The notes below the pieces were generated by a model. The model was not told the DNA's origin. It did not search any database and saw only the letters and a program-made list of their open reading frames with translations. Shown here piece by piece: positions 7,882-18,019 of a DNA stretch of 40,126 bases. Made by a program: the position numbers and the translations under genes. The DNA lies in assembly GCF_001654615.1 (NCBI RefSeq), contig NZ_LWUD01000046.1:1-40126 (forward strand), given 5' to 3'. Numbering within the stretch: the stretch's first letter is position 1; each line of letters starts with the position of its first letter. The stretch is from Ligilactobacillus aviarius (GTDB taxonomy: Bacteria > Bacillota > Bacilli > Lactobacillales > Lactobacillaceae).

Positions 7882-9202
7882 GGAGTAATTTAGCCGCCTT
7901 TCGGTTTAAACTTTTTATTTGCCTTGCAGCTTGCTGAACCTTTAAAGAATAATATCTGATCACAAAATATACATCTCCGGTTGGACGCTCCCGACTACGT
8001 CCGACCCGGCCGGCAATTTGAACCAACGATGACCGTGAAAAATTCGAATCATTGGCATCCCAGACCATTAAATCCAAATTTTTAAACGTCACGCCCCGCT
8101 CTAAAATCGTCGTTGTTACTAAATAACGGTATTCTCCATCCCGCAACCGCTGCACCTTTTCGAGACGCTGCGGATCATTGGCGTGAACCGTATCCCCGGT
8201 TACCGTTGAAGAGACAACTTTTTGGATTGCTTCATAAAGCGGCGCAAGAAGTTTCACCCGGGGGACAAAAATTAAAAACGGCGTTTGTTGCGCAACCCAT
8301 TTTAGAATGATTTTCTGAAGTTTAGATGACAGCTTTTGGTGCTCGACCTGCCGTTCCATTTGACGTTCGACCACAAACTTGATTTCAGGAAGCTGATGCT
8401 GATGAAACCGTAATGGCAGGTAGTCAAGGGTCAGCTGGCGTTTTCGAATCATTTTCATCGAATTTTCATCTGGCGTCGCCGTTAAATAAAGCATTACACC
8501 GTTTTTCTTACACGCATTCTTTGCCCCGGCTGCAAGGCTTAAATTATTTACGTATGGAAAAGAGTCAACTTCATCGATGATTAAAACATCAAATGCATGG
8601 TAAAACTTCATTAACTGGTGGATCGTGCACACCGTCAGCTGCGAATAAAAATACTGATTTGCCTGCCCGTGAAGCAGCAAACAATCAACGTTTGCAAACG
8701 CTGCTTGGATTCGGGGAAACAATTCATTGCAAACATCGATTCGCGGCGACGCAAGCGCAATTCTTTTTCCTTGCCGAATACTTTCCGTCAACATCGGAAA
8801 CAGCATTTCCGTTTTGCCTGCCCCGGTAACTGCCCAAACTAAATGATTCTGACGGTGCGCAACCTTTTCAATCAGTTGCTGCGCGCATTGCGCTTGAAAC
8901 GGCGAAAGCGTCCCCTTCCACGTTAAAATTTCGGATGGAATGTCAAACTGGTTCGGCTCCTTAATCCGATAAAGTTTATTTCGATTCGTTAACCGTCCAA
9001 ATTGAATACAGTTGCGACAATAGTAATCACCGTTGGGCAACATTGCCTCCTTCAACGGTGTGCGTCCTAAACAACGTTGACAACATACTTCAGATCCAGA
9101 TTTTAAAAGCGCATTCTCACCGGTTAAATTTAATTGTATAATGTCATCAGGCGTTAGTTGACGGTCTGTTACTTGGCGACCGTATAATTGGGAAATCTCC
9201 AT
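7871..9202 (-). CDS. comFA: ComFA DNA-uptake helicase
   Basis: ComFA (443 residues) is the membrane-associated DEAD-type ATPase that helps move single-stranded DNA into competent cells. An N-terminal four-cysteine zinc finger (CCQRC and CRNC, about residues 40-70) precedes Walker A (AVTGAGKTEM), the DEVD box (IIDEVDSFPY), motif III (LTATPDE) and helicase motif VI (QIAGRVGRSRERPTG). The start at 9202 follows GGAGGG with seven-base spacing; the upstream in-frame ATG at 9208 is too close to it. The gene is divergent from yigZ with only 51 bases between starts. Both it and ComFC look intact, so DNA uptake may be functional if the comG and comE genes exist elsewhere. Confidence 0.94.
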   Translation of the reverse strand: MEISQLYGRQVTDRQLTPDDIIQLNLTGENALLKSGSEVCCQRCLGRTPLKEAMLPNGDYYCRNCIQFGRLTNRNKLYRIKEPNQFDIPSEILTWKGTLSPFQAQCAQQLIEKVAHRQNHLVWAVTGAGKTEMLFPMLTESIRQGKRIALASPRIDVCNELFPRIQAAFANVDCLLLHGQANQYFYSQLTVCTIHQLMKFYHAFDVLIIDEVDSFPYVNNLSLAAGAKNACKKNGVMLYLTATPDENSMKMIRKRQLTLDYLPLRFHQHQLPEIKFVVERQMERQVEHQKLSSKLQKIILKWVAQQTPFLIFVPRVKLLAPLYEAIQKVVSSTVTGDTVHANDPQRLEKVQRLRDGEYRYLVTTTILERGVTFKNLDLMVWDANDSNFSRSSLVQIAGRVGRSRERPTGDVYFVIRYYSLKVQQAARQIKSLNRKAAKLLHES

Positions 9203-9253
9203 TTTCATCCCTCCACTAATAACTACGCAATTGTTTATCATTTTGGAGCAATC

Positions 9254-9892
9254 ATGAAAGAAAATTATCGCACGATTCGCCAGTCAGGCAATTTTTCGCA
9301 GATTATCAAAAAATCAGAATTCATCTGCTCAATTGCCCGCTGTCAATCAGAAAAAGAAGCCCTTGATTTTATCGACCAAGTTTCAAATCAACATAATAAG
9401 GCCCGGCATAATTGCTTTGCATTTATGGTCGGATTAAACGATCAGATTCAACGTGCCAGTGATAACGGTGAACCGTCTGGAACTGCCGGTGTTCCCATTT
9501 TAAATGCGCTCAAGCAAAACCATTTGCATAACGTGGTCGCAGTCGTCACCCGTTACTTTGGCGGAATTAAATTAGGAACCGGCGGATTGATCCGGGCATA
9601 TAACGGCACAACGGCCGAAGCGATTCGCCAAATCGGAATCGTTGAGCGCATCGGAATGAATGAGGTTCAGTTCCAAGTCGAATATTCGCGCTTTGAAAAA
9701 GTTAAGTACTATTTAGAACAGCATGATGTTCACCTTGCTTCAACTGATTATGCGGAGAAAATTACCCTGACTGTTCTGCTTCCACATGCTGAAATCGATC
9801 ACTTTGAAGAAGCCCTTCAAAATTTTCTCGGCGTGCAATTATCATTTACCATCGGCAAAGAAAGTTATGCTGATCAACTAGTTGAAAAATAA
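9254..9892 (+). CDS. yigZ: YigZ/IMPACT family protein
   Basis: This 212-residue protein belongs to the UPF0029/IMPACT family (YvyE in Bacillus). The N-terminal domain (residues about 1-115) carries KARHNCFAFMVG, DNGEPSGTAGVP and VVTRYFGGIKLGTGGL, the family signature; a C-terminal DUF1949 domain (about 135-205) follows. The exact biochemical role is not settled. The ATG at 9254 is preceded by TTGGAGC. The pairing with comFA and tagO is conserved across lactobacilli. Confidence 0.9.
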   Translation: MKENYRTIRQSGNFSQIIKKSEFICSIARCQSEKEALDFIDQVSNQHNKARHNCFAFMVGLNDQIQRASDNGEPSGTAGVPILNALKQNHLHNVVAVVTRYFGGIKLGTGGLIRAYNGTTAEAIRQIGIVERIGMNEVQFQVEYSRFEKVKYYLEQHDVHLASTDYAEKITLTVLLPHAEIDHFEEALQNFLGVQLSFTIGKESYADQLVEK

Positions 9893-9929
9893 AAAAAACG
9901 GTAAGGAAATTATTATTCCTTACCGTTTT
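9891..9929. terminator. Bidirectional terminator between yigZ and tagO
   Basis: A 14-bp perfect stem AAAACGGTAAGGAA (9895-9908) pairs with TTCCTTACCGTTTT (9916-9929). The tagO stop codon (9913-9915) sits in the loop and the yigZ stop directly precedes the stem, so the two convergent genes share one terminator. Confidence 0.85.
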
Positions 9930-11010
9930 TATGTTCGCTTGATTTCAATACGATCCGTTTGATCAAATTCAAAAGCGGTTGGTGATTGCCACCGACTAAT
10001 CCAATCAACTCAACAAAAATTTCAAGTCCCAGTAACGTTGCAATCGTCAGCAACAGTGAACCAAAAATATTTGAGATTGGATAAAGCAATGAAATAAACG
10101 AGAAAATCAATGCGATTCCATAAATTACCAGCACTGTTTGCCGGTGCGATAATCCCATTTGCATCAACCGGTGATGTAAGTGGTGCTTATCAGGTTTCAT
10201 AATCGGTTTCTTATTTAATGCCCGTCGAATAATCGCAAAAACCGTATCTGTGATTGGAACTCCCAAAATAATTACCGGGATAATGATCGAAATAAACGTT
10301 GCGTTCTTTAATCCAAACAACGCAAATACCGAAATCATAAAGCCGATAAATAACGATCCGGTATCTCCAAGATAAATCGTTGCGGGGTGGAAATTATACG
10401 GTAAAAAGCCGATCAACGCAGCCACCAGCGTTGCAATCATCAACGAAATAAACGTATTCGTAACGTTTAAAAAGAAATAACCGGTCAATGCACTGGTTGT
10501 GAGGGCAATGATCGCAATCCCCGTTGCCAATCCATCAAGCCCGTCGATCAAGTTGATCGCGTTTGTAATTGCCAAGATCCAAATCAACGTGATCGGCAAG
10601 CTCAGCAATCCGAGCTTAACCGTTCCGGCAAATGGAATCGTCAACGTTGTCATTCGGATATGGGCAGCATAGTAAACGACCAGGGCCGCCGTTGTTAATC
10701 CAATCAATTTTTGAAATGGTTTTAATTCATAAATGTCATCAATAATTCCTGTAATCAATACAATGCACTGCGCAATAAACAGCGCAATCATCATCCGCAT
10801 TGGGTATTGGCCATGCAATAAAACAAAGTTTGTAAAGTTAAATGCAATAAAAATTGCTAAGCCACCCATCGTCGGCATTGTTTTCTTATTTACCCGGCGT
10901 GCATTTGGCTTATCAACCGCGCCCACGCGAAATGCAAGCTGCCGTACCACCGGAACAAGCAATGCAGAAATTAAAATTGTTGCGAAAATCGACGCAAAAA
11001 TTTTATACAT
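9913..11010 (-). CDS. tagO: Undecaprenyl-phosphate GlcNAc-1-phosphate transferase
   Basis: This 365-residue polytopic membrane enzyme of the MraY/WecA/TagO family transfers GlcNAc-1-phosphate from UDP-GlcNAc to undecaprenyl phosphate, starting wall teichoic acid or related polymers. About ten hydrophobic helices are seen. The conserved cytoplasmic loops carry the aspartates GIIDDIYELKP, INLIDGLDGLATG and YLGDTGSLF, and a histidine loop KPDKHHLHHRLMQMG. The ATG at 11010 follows AGAGGA; longer in-frame starts lack a suitable ribosome binding site. It is a single gene with yigZ convergent and the HAD gene divergent. Confidence 0.93.
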   Translation of the reverse strand: MYKIFASIFATILISALLVPVVRQLAFRVGAVDKPNARRVNKKTMPTMGGLAIFIAFNFTNFVLLHGQYPMRMMIALFIAQCIVLITGIIDDIYELKPFQKLIGLTTAALVVYYAAHIRMTTLTIPFAGTVKLGLLSLPITLIWILAITNAINLIDGLDGLATGIAIIALTTSALTGYFFLNVTNTFISLMIATLVAALIGFLPYNFHPATIYLGDTGSLFIGFMISVFALFGLKNATFISIIIPVIILGVPITDTVFAIIRRALNKKPIMKPDKHHLHHRLMQMGLSHRQTVLVIYGIALIFSFISLLYPISNIFGSLLLTIATLLGLEIFVELIGLVGGNHQPLLNLIKRIVLKSSEHKNGKE

Positions 11011-11186
11011 AGGATGTCCTCTTTCTGTTATCCGTATCATCAATTCGACACGATACTACCTGATATCATATCATAATTAACCTGCCAAGGGGGATGAATA
11101 TTGAAAATCGCACCTTAATTTTCAAATTAAATTCACGTTTAAAGTTCAATATGATACGATACATGGAAGAGAAAGAAGGAATTTTT

Positions 11187-11876
11187 ATGCAATATGATAC
11201 CTTGCTTTTCGACATTGACAATACATTACTTGACTTTGAAGCTGATGAAAGCCAGGCTTTAAAGCGTCTTTTTGATTTTGCCGGAATTGAATTGACTGAT
11301 GATCTTCATCAAAAATATTCAACTTATAATCAAAGTCTTTGGCGGAAACTGGAACGTAATGAAATTACCCGTGAAGAACTCCTTGCGACTCGTTTTAACG
11401 TCTTCTTTAAGGAAAACTTCAACCGCGATGTAACGGACTTAAATTTGAATGACCGGTACATTAATTACCTAAGCGACGGCCACGATTTAATGCCGCATGC
11501 TGCCGAACTTCTTCAACTGCTCGAACAAAACCCAGCAATTCGCCTTGAAGTTGCCACCAATGGTGTTCCGCAAGCCCAATACAAACGCCTTAAGGAAGCC
11601 AAAATTATGAATTATTTTGATCAAATTTTCGTTTCCCAAGAAATCGGCGTCAATAAACCCAACATTGAATTTTACAATTATATCGAAGAGCATCTTGAAA
11701 ACTTTGATGCTCACCGAACATTGATGATCGGCGATTCACTTACATCTGATATTCAAGGCGGCAATAACGCCAACATCGACACGGTATGGTTCAATCCGCA
11801 ACACCTTGAAAATTCGTCATCGGCCCAGCCGACTTACGAAATTGATGATTTATTACAAATTAAAAAAATTATTTAA
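11187..11876 (+). CDS. HAD-family phosphatase, YjjG-type
   Basis: The 229-residue protein is a HAD-superfamily hydrolase of the YjjG/YfnB type, often a nucleoside 5'-monophosphatase that clears non-canonical nucleotides. Motif I is FDIDNTLLDF (DxDxT, residues about 8-17), followed by a helical cap, motif II near VATNGV, and motifs III-IV GVNKPNIEFYNY and MIGDSLTSDIQGG. The start at 11187 follows AAGGAATTTTT; an in-frame ATG at 11094 would add 31 atypical residues and has no properly spaced ribosome binding site. The substrate is inferred from the family only. Confidence 0.85.
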   Translation: MQYDTLLFDIDNTLLDFEADESQALKRLFDFAGIELTDDLHQKYSTYNQSLWRKLERNEITREELLATRFNVFFKENFNRDVTDLNLNDRYINYLSDGHDLMPHAAELLQLLEQNPAIRLEVATNGVPQAQYKRLKEAKIMNYFDQIFVSQEIGVNKPNIEFYNYIEEHLENFDAHRTLMIGDSLTSDIQGGNNANIDTVWFNPQHLENSSSAQPTYEIDDLLQIKKII

Positions 11877-11882
11877 ATAAGC

Positions 11883-11919
11883 AAAAAACAGTGTGATTTT
11901 TTCAACCACACTGTTTTTA
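11883..11919. terminator. Bidirectional terminator between the HAD gene and groEL
   Basis: A 12-bp stem AAAAACAGTGTG (11884-11895) pairs with CACACTGTTTTT (11907-11918), A/T-flanked on both sides. It serves both convergent genes. Confidence 0.85.
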
Positions 11920-11936
11920 TTTCAATTTGTTAGATT

Positions 11937-13562
<1,626 letters not shown>

Positions 13563-13579
13563 TCACCTCTAAGTATTAA

Positions 13580-13864
13580 TTAGTCTACGATTGCCATGAT
13601 GTCGCTATCACGAACAATTAAATAATCTTCACCATCGTACTTAACTTCAGTACCTGCATATTTATCAAATAAGACTTTATCGTCAACTTTTACACTAGGA
13701 ACAGCCTTTTGACCGTTATCTAACATCTTACCATCGCCAACTGCGATTACTTTTCCGGTTTGTGGCTTTTCCTTAGCATTACTTGCTAAAACGATTCCGC
13801 CAACTGTTTCTTCTTTTTCTTTTTCAACTTTTAAGACTACACGGTCTCCTAATGGTTTAAGCAC
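13580..13864 (-). CDS. groES: Co-chaperonin GroES
   Basis: GroES (94 residues) is the heptameric lid of the GroEL chamber. It starts LKPLGDRVV, carries the mobile-loop region [21 protein letters not shown] (about residues 14-35), and ends [14 protein letters not shown] chose the GTG at 13864 because GGAGGG lies seven bases upstream; the ATG at 13879 is part of that ribosome binding site and would add five non-family residues. It is first in the groES-groEL operon. Confidence 0.96.
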   Translation of the reverse strand: MLKPLGDRVVLKVEKEKEETVGGIVLASNAKEKPQTGKVIAVGDGKMLDNGQKAVPSVKVDDKVLFDKYAGTEVKYDGEDYLIVRDSDIMAIVD

Positions 13865-13882
13865 AATAAATCCCTCCATTTT

Positions 13883-13909
13883 TTAGCACTCGATAGTTCT
13901 AAGTGCTAA
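13883..13909. promoter_or_regulatory. CIRCE element 1 (HrcA operator)
   Basis: TTAGCACTC, nine bases, AAGTGCTAA: the CIRCE inverted repeat with one mismatch to the consensus right arm GAGTGCTAA. It lies in the groES leader just upstream of the ribosome binding site, the standard place for HrcA repression. Confidence 0.93.
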
Positions 13910-13924
13910 CTGATTACAATTATT

Positions 13925-13953
13925 ACTATATACGCTTTGTTTCTAAAAAGCAA
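13925..13953 (-). promoter_or_regulatory. Promoter of groES-groEL
   Basis: On the minus strand -35 TTGCTT (13948-13953) and -10 TATAGT (13925-13930) are 17 bases apart, placing the start between the two CIRCE elements and just upstream of element 1. Confidence 0.75.
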
Positions 13954-13960
13954 GGATTTT

Positions 13961-13987
13961 TTATCACTCGAACCTTGAGAGTGCTAA
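13961..13987. promoter_or_regulatory. CIRCE element 2 (HrcA operator)
   Basis: TTATCACTC, nine bases, GAGTGCTAA: a second CIRCE with a perfect right arm and one mismatch in the left. It lies upstream of the groES -35 box and just before the weak promoter of the divergent CPBP gene (TTTTGA at 13994, TACAAT at 14017), so it could act on both. Confidence 0.88.
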
Positions 13988-14058
13988 TTTAATTTTTGAT
14001 GATGGCTGAAACATGCTACAATACAAGTAAATTCACAATAATGAAAGAAGTTGAACTC

Positions 14059-14694
14059 ATGGCAATTGAGAAGAATTCACTCTCAATTTTGATTGGCTAC
14101 CTCGCCTTAATGATCGCCCAAATGCTTGCGCAGAAACTTTGCTGGGGAACCCAGATGCTTTACCCCGTTTTAACCGTCATTGGTCTGCTTGGGGCATTGA
14201 TTATTTGGAAGCTGAACCAAAAATACAGTTATCAAAATATCATTGAAGAAAAGCAATCTCGCCTTAAAAAAATTATTTTATGGGGATCAAGCGGCGCATT
14301 GCTGGTCATTCTAGGTCAGGCAGTCACCTTAACGCTTGCCCACGTTCTTTTTCATCAATCACTGATCTCGCAAAATACGAATGCCTTGATTACCGTTTTT
14401 CACCATTCGCCAATTTACCTGCTTGATATCGTGATTGCGACCCCCATTGTTGAAGAGTTGATTTTCAGAAAAATCTTTTTTGGAAACTTAACTTACTATT
14501 TTAAGCCATGGATCGCCGCAATCATTTCAAGTTTTCTCTTTGTGATTGCCCACCATGATGGTCATTTTCTTACGTACTTTGTTATGGGATGTATTTTTGA
14601 ATTCATCTATTATAAAGCGCACGATATTCGGGCATCAATGATCGCCCACGCGGGATTAAATTTAATTACCCTTCTTTTATGGGGAATTCACTAA
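14059..14694 (+). CDS. CPBP-family intramembrane metalloprotease
   Basis: This 211-residue membrane protein has about six hydrophobic helices and the three CPBP/Abi (CAAX protease-like) motifs: VEELIFRKIFF (EExxxR), FVIAHHDGHF (FxxxH) and IRASMIAHAGLN (HxxxN), so the metal-binding residues are present. Family members cleave substrates within the membrane or serve in bacteriocin self-immunity; the substrate here is unknown. The counterpart beside groES in Bacillus is YdiL. The ATG at 14059 is the best start, although the upstream ribosome binding site (AAAGAAG) is weak. Confidence 0.85.
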   Translation: MAIEKNSLSILIGYLALMIAQMLAQKLCWGTQMLYPVLTVIGLLGALIIWKLNQKYSYQNIIEEKQSRLKKIILWGSSGALLVILGQAVTLTLAHVLFHQSLISQNTNALITVFHHSPIYLLDIVIATPIVEELIFRKIFFGNLTYYFKPWIAAIISSFLFVIAHHDGHFLTYFVMGCIFEFIYYKAHDIRASMIAHAGLNLITLLLWGIH

Positions 14695-14750
14695 AAAGAA
14701 TTTGACGTGATAAAATAGGAAACAGGACTTTTTAGAAAGCAGGTGACATT

Positions 14751-16706
14751 TTGCTCCTTCTTCAAGCACAACACGTCGCACGCCATTTTGGAGCGGATGT
14801 TTTATTCGAAGACGTTAATCTTGATATTCAGGACCACTCCCGGATCGCCCTTGTCGGCCGGAACGGTGCCGGAAAATCAACCTTAATCAAAATGATTATC
14901 GGTGAACAGGAACCGAGTGAAGGCCAAATCGTAAAGAAAAAAGGCCTTTCAATCGGCTATCTTGCCCAGAACACCGGTTTAGAATCCGATCAAAAAATTT
15001 ATGATGAAATGGAAAGTGTTTTCCAGCCATTAATTGAAATGGAAAATCAAATCCATCAGCTTGAAAGTCAAATTGCTGACCCCAATGCCGATTCTGAATC
15101 AACAGCTTACCAGCAGCTTTTGAAAAATTATGATCAGCTGATGCATGACTTTAAAGAACAGAATGGCTATGGCTATGAAAATGAAATCAAAGCCGTTTTA
15201 CATGGACTGGGCTTTGAAGACACTGACTTTGACCGCCCTGTCAGTTCGCTTTCCGGCGGTCAAAAGACCCGGTTGGCCCTTGCCAAACTCTTGCTTGAAA
15301 AGCGCGACCTCTTGATCTTGGACGAACCAACAAACCACTTGGACATTGACACCCTTACCTGGCTTGAAGGTTACATCCAAAATTATACGGGCGCATTGCT
15401 GATTGTTTCGCACGACCGGTACTTTTTAGACCGGATCGTTGACGAGGTTTACGAAATCAGCCACCATAAGTCAAGTCACTATACCGGTAATTACAGCCAG
15501 TATATTAAGGAAAAAGATGCCCGACTAAAGGCTCAATGGAAAGCGTATGAAAAACAACAAGCCGAAATCAGCCACCTTGAAGACTTTGTTAATAAAAACA
15601 TTGTCCGGGCTTCAACAACTAAACGGGCTCAAAGCAAACGCAAGCAGCTTGATAAGATTGACCGGCTTGAACGCCCTGAAGGCTATGAAAAAGGCCCGCA
15701 CTTTGAATTTACGAGTGATCAGGAAAGCGGCGACATCGTTCTTCAAGTTGAAGACGGCGCCATTGGTTATGACCAGCAAATTCTTGCTGAACCGATCAAC
15801 TTTGAACTGCGGAAACATAAGGTCCTTGCCATTGTCGGGCCAAACGGAATTGGAAAATCAACTCTTCTGAAGAGTATTTTAGGTCAAATTCCATTTATTA
15901 AAGGCAGTGCCCGGTTCGGTACCAACGTCCACCCTGGATACTATGATCAGGAGCAGCAAAACCTTCACGAAAATAAGACGGTTTTAAACGAAATTTGGGA
16001 TGAACACCCGACAACCCCAGAAAAAGATATTCGTTCAATTTTAGGAAGTTTTCTTTTCCAAGGTGACGCCGTTCAAAAAATGGTTCATAGTCTTTCCGGA
16101 GGGGAAAAGGCGCGCTTGATGCTGACGAAGCTCGCTATGCGGCACGATAATTTCTTGATTCTTGATGAACCAACAAACCACTTAGACATCGAAAGTAAAG
16201 AAGTCTTAGAAAAGGCATTGTTGAATTTCAACGGGACGGTTCTGTTTGTTTCCCACGACCGGTACTTTATTAATAAAGTTGCCACCGAAGTGATTGAAAT
16301 CAGTCCAGAAGGAAGCACCCTTTATCTTGGAAATTATGACTACTACGTTGAAAAGAAACAGGAACAAGAAATGCTTGCCCAAGCAGCGGCTGCAAAGGAA
16401 AACACCGCTTCAGCTGAACAATCAAAGCAACCGTCTGCCGGAATGCAAAACTATAAGCAAAGCAAGGAACGGCAGAAGCAAGAACGGAAGCTCCGCCGAA
16501 CAGTTGATAAACTTGAAAATCAAGTTGGCGACCTTGAAGACCAAAAAGCAGCGATCGAACAGCAAATGACTGATCCGGAAGTCTTTAATGACGTTGCCAA
16601 AATGCAGGACCTGCAAAAGCAACTTGAAAAAGTAACAACTGACCTTTCAGCTGCTGAAGATGAGTGGGAAGAAAAATTACTAGAACTCGATGAATTTGAA
16701 AATTAA
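14751..16706 (+). CDS. ABC-F translation factor, YdiF/Uup-type
   Basis: This soluble 651-residue protein has two ABC ATPase domains and no membrane segments, which defines ABC-F proteins acting on the ribosome. Domain 1 has Walker A GRNGAGKS (36-43), signature LSGGQKTRLAL and Walker B LLILDEPTNHLD. The inter-domain P-site tRNA-interaction linker follows (about 245-320). Domain 2 has GPNGIGKS, LSGGEKARLML and FLILDEPTNHLD. A charged coiled-coil tail (about 555-650) resembles Uup/YdiF. The start is TTG at 14751 behind AGGTGA. Position near groES and tsaD matches Bacillus ydiF. It is probably a housekeeping factor rather than a drug-resistance one, but sequence alone cannot prove that. Confidence 0.9.
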   Translation: MLLLQAQHVARHFGADVLFEDVNLDIQDHSRIALVGRNGAGKSTLIKMIIGEQEPSEGQIVKKKGLSIGYLAQNTGLESDQKIYDEMESVFQPLIEMENQIHQLESQIADPNADSESTAYQQLLKNYDQLMHDFKEQNGYGYENEIKAVLHGLGFEDTDFDRPVSSLSGGQKTRLALAKLLLEKRDLLILDEPTNHLDIDTLTWLEGYIQNYTGALLIVSHDRYFLDRIVDEVYEISHHKSSHYTGNYSQYIKEKDARLKAQWKAYEKQQAEISHLEDFVNKNIVRASTTKRAQSKRKQLDKIDRLERPEGYEKGPHFEFTSDQESGDIVLQVEDGAIGYDQQILAEPINFELRKHKVLAIVGPNGIGKSTLLKSILGQIPFIKGSARFGTNVHPGYYDQEQQNLHENKTVLNEIWDEHPTTPEKDIRSILGSFLFQGDAVQKMVHSLSGGEKARLMLTKLAMRHDNFLILDEPTNHLDIESKEVLEKALLNFNGTVLFVSHDRYFINKVATEVIEISPEGSTLYLGNYDYYVEKKQEQEMLAQAAAAKENTASAEQSKQPSAGMQNYKQSKERQKQERKLRRTVDKLENQVGDLEDQKAAIEQQMTDPEVFNDVAKMQDLQKQLEKVTTDLSAAEDEWEEKLLELDEFEN

Positions 16707-16742
16707 AAAAATCAGTGACTTGATGGAGTCACTGATTTTTTT
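16707..16742. terminator. Bidirectional terminator between the ABC-F and MFS genes
   Basis: The stem AATCAGTGACT pairs with AGTCACTGATT around a 6-base loop with A/T runs at both ends. It immediately follows the ABC-F stop and abuts the MFS stop codon. Confidence 0.85.
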
Positions 16743-17925
16743 AATAAATTTTTTCTTCGCGTTCCAATAAAAGATTAGCGATCGTCATGATAATAATTAA
16801 TCCCAAGAAGCATGCCGTTACAAACGTCCATGAATGGAATAGCGTGTGGCCGTATCCAAATAAAAACGGTCCAACTGAAGCAATCAAATAACCGCCTGAC
16901 TGGCTCATTCCAGATAATTCTGCACTGTGTTCTGGAGTAGTTGCCTTTAATGAGAAGGTCGTCATTAAGTATGGGAATAAAGCTCCGGCAGCACATCCAA
17001 TCAATAAACTGACAATCAACCAATATGTAAAGGATGATTGTTGCCAGAAAAGCATTATGATCCCAACGATTCCCAGGGTATCAAAGAATCCCATCAGCAA
17101 CTGACGTTTGCGAAGCGAACTGGCTTCAATAATTGCCGGCAAAACAAGCGCAAGCGGAATTCCAATTAATGAATAAATTCCCGACAAGTTTCCAGCAAGG
17201 GTTTGCGAAAGTCCAGCTTCCGTTGCCATTGTTGGCAACCACGTTAACCCCGTATAAAACAGCAAGGATTGCAACCCGCTAAATACAAGCATGATCCATG
17301 CTTTCGGGGTGCGCCATGCTGATTCACGGTGCTTTGCTTGTTTCCGCTCATCCGTTGAAGTCTGCGCTTGAACTTGCTTTTCGCGTTTAATATTCGGTAA
17401 CCAAATTACAAACGTAATTGCTAACAAAATGGTCAACACGATGATCACCATTTTCCATGAACTATGCTGGGTAATTGGAACTGCCAATGCCGACATTAAC
17501 GCGGTAGCACAGGTCATTACGGTCGTGTAAATTGCTGTCAATTTTCCGATTTTATTTGGAAAATACGTCATTACCGCTGACGGCATCAAAACATTTAGCA
17601 TTGCGATCCCAATTCCAATCAGGGCGGTTCCGATAAACAGGAACGAAACATTCAGGATTCGGAGTAATGATCCAATCATCAATAAGATCAATACCCCAGC
17701 AAATGTCCGGGCAATTCCGAACTTCTGGGCAATGCGGGGCGCGATCGGCGAGAAAATTGCAAACATCAGCAACGGAATCGTTGTTAAAATTCCCAACGAA
17801 CTAACACTAATATGCAGCCCGCGGGCAATATCCGTTAAAATTGGTGGAATTGACGTAAATGGGACCCGCAAAATCAATCCCATCATGATCAATCCGAAAA
17901 ATAAAAACTTTGAACTCTTCTTCAT
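16741..17925 (-). CDS. MFS transporter, CynX/NimT type
   Basis: This 394-residue protein has about twelve predicted membrane helices and belongs to the major facilitator superfamily, most like the CynX/NimT group (opening helix FGLIMMGLILRVPFTSIPPI; a basic central loop rich in K, R and Q near residues 190-215). Characterised relatives carry cyanate or 2-nitroimidazole, but the substrate here cannot be told. I placed the start at the ATG 17925; the longer frame to 17970 lacks a good ribosome binding site. It lies 94 bases downstream of tsaD across a structured gap and interrupts the usual tsaD-ydiF neighbourhood. Confidence 0.82.
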   Translation of the reverse strand: MKKSSKFLFFGLIMMGLILRVPFTSIPPILTDIARGLHISVSSLGILTTIPLLMFAIFSPIAPRIAQKFGIARTFAGVLILLMIGSLLRILNVSFLFIGTALIGIGIAMLNVLMPSAVMTYFPNKIGKLTAIYTTVMTCATALMSALAVPITQHSSWKMVIIVLTILLAITFVIWLPNIKREKQVQAQTSTDERKQAKHRESAWRTPKAWIMLVFSGLQSLLFYTGLTWLPTMATEAGLSQTLAGNLSGIYSLIGIPLALVLPAIIEASSLRKRQLLMGFFDTLGIVGIIMLFWQQSSFTYWLIVSLLIGCAAGALFPYLMTTFSLKATTPEHSAELSGMSQSGGYLIASVGPFLFGYGHTLFHSWTFVTACFLGLIIIMTIANLLLEREEKIY

Positions 17926-17937
17926 CGTAATCTCTTT

Positions 17938-18001
17938 TCTAAAAAAGAAAACCATATCCCTTGCGAGCAAATGTTTAACAAAACATCACCGTCAGATATG
18001 G
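17938..18001 (-). promoter_or_regulatory. Structured spacer between tsaD and the MFS gene (terminator or attenuator)
   Basis: On the minus strand CCATATC (17995-18001) can pair with GATATGG (17952-17958), followed by TTTTCTTTTTT. Inside, ATGTTT-TGTT-AAACAT forms a second perfect 6-bp hairpin (17971-17986). The outer stem plus T-tract looks like a terminator of the tsaB-rimI-tsaD operon, but it sits only 13 bases before the MFS start codon, as an attenuator would. I do not recognise a known riboswitch. Confidence 0.4.
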
Positions 18002-18019
18002 CTCTCTTACTTATTTATT

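Noticed and set aside
9203-9253. Competence CIN-box (TACGAATA) upstream of comFA
   Set aside because: The nearest sequence (GCGTAGTTAT) does not match well enough to call.
11094-11186. N-terminal extension of the HAD phosphatase
   Set aside because: The ATG at 11094 directly abuts the G-rich stretch, leaving no spacing, and the HAD motif I begins properly from 11187.
14059-14694. Bacteriocin immunity locus around the CPBP gene
   Set aside because: No bacteriocin precursor or ABC exporter lies nearby; the groES-adjacent position matches housekeeping YdiL.
14751-16706. Antibiotic-resistance ABC-F gene
   Set aside because: Synteny and the Uup/YdiF-like C-terminal coiled coil favour a housekeeping ABC-F; nothing specific to resistance subfamilies was seen.
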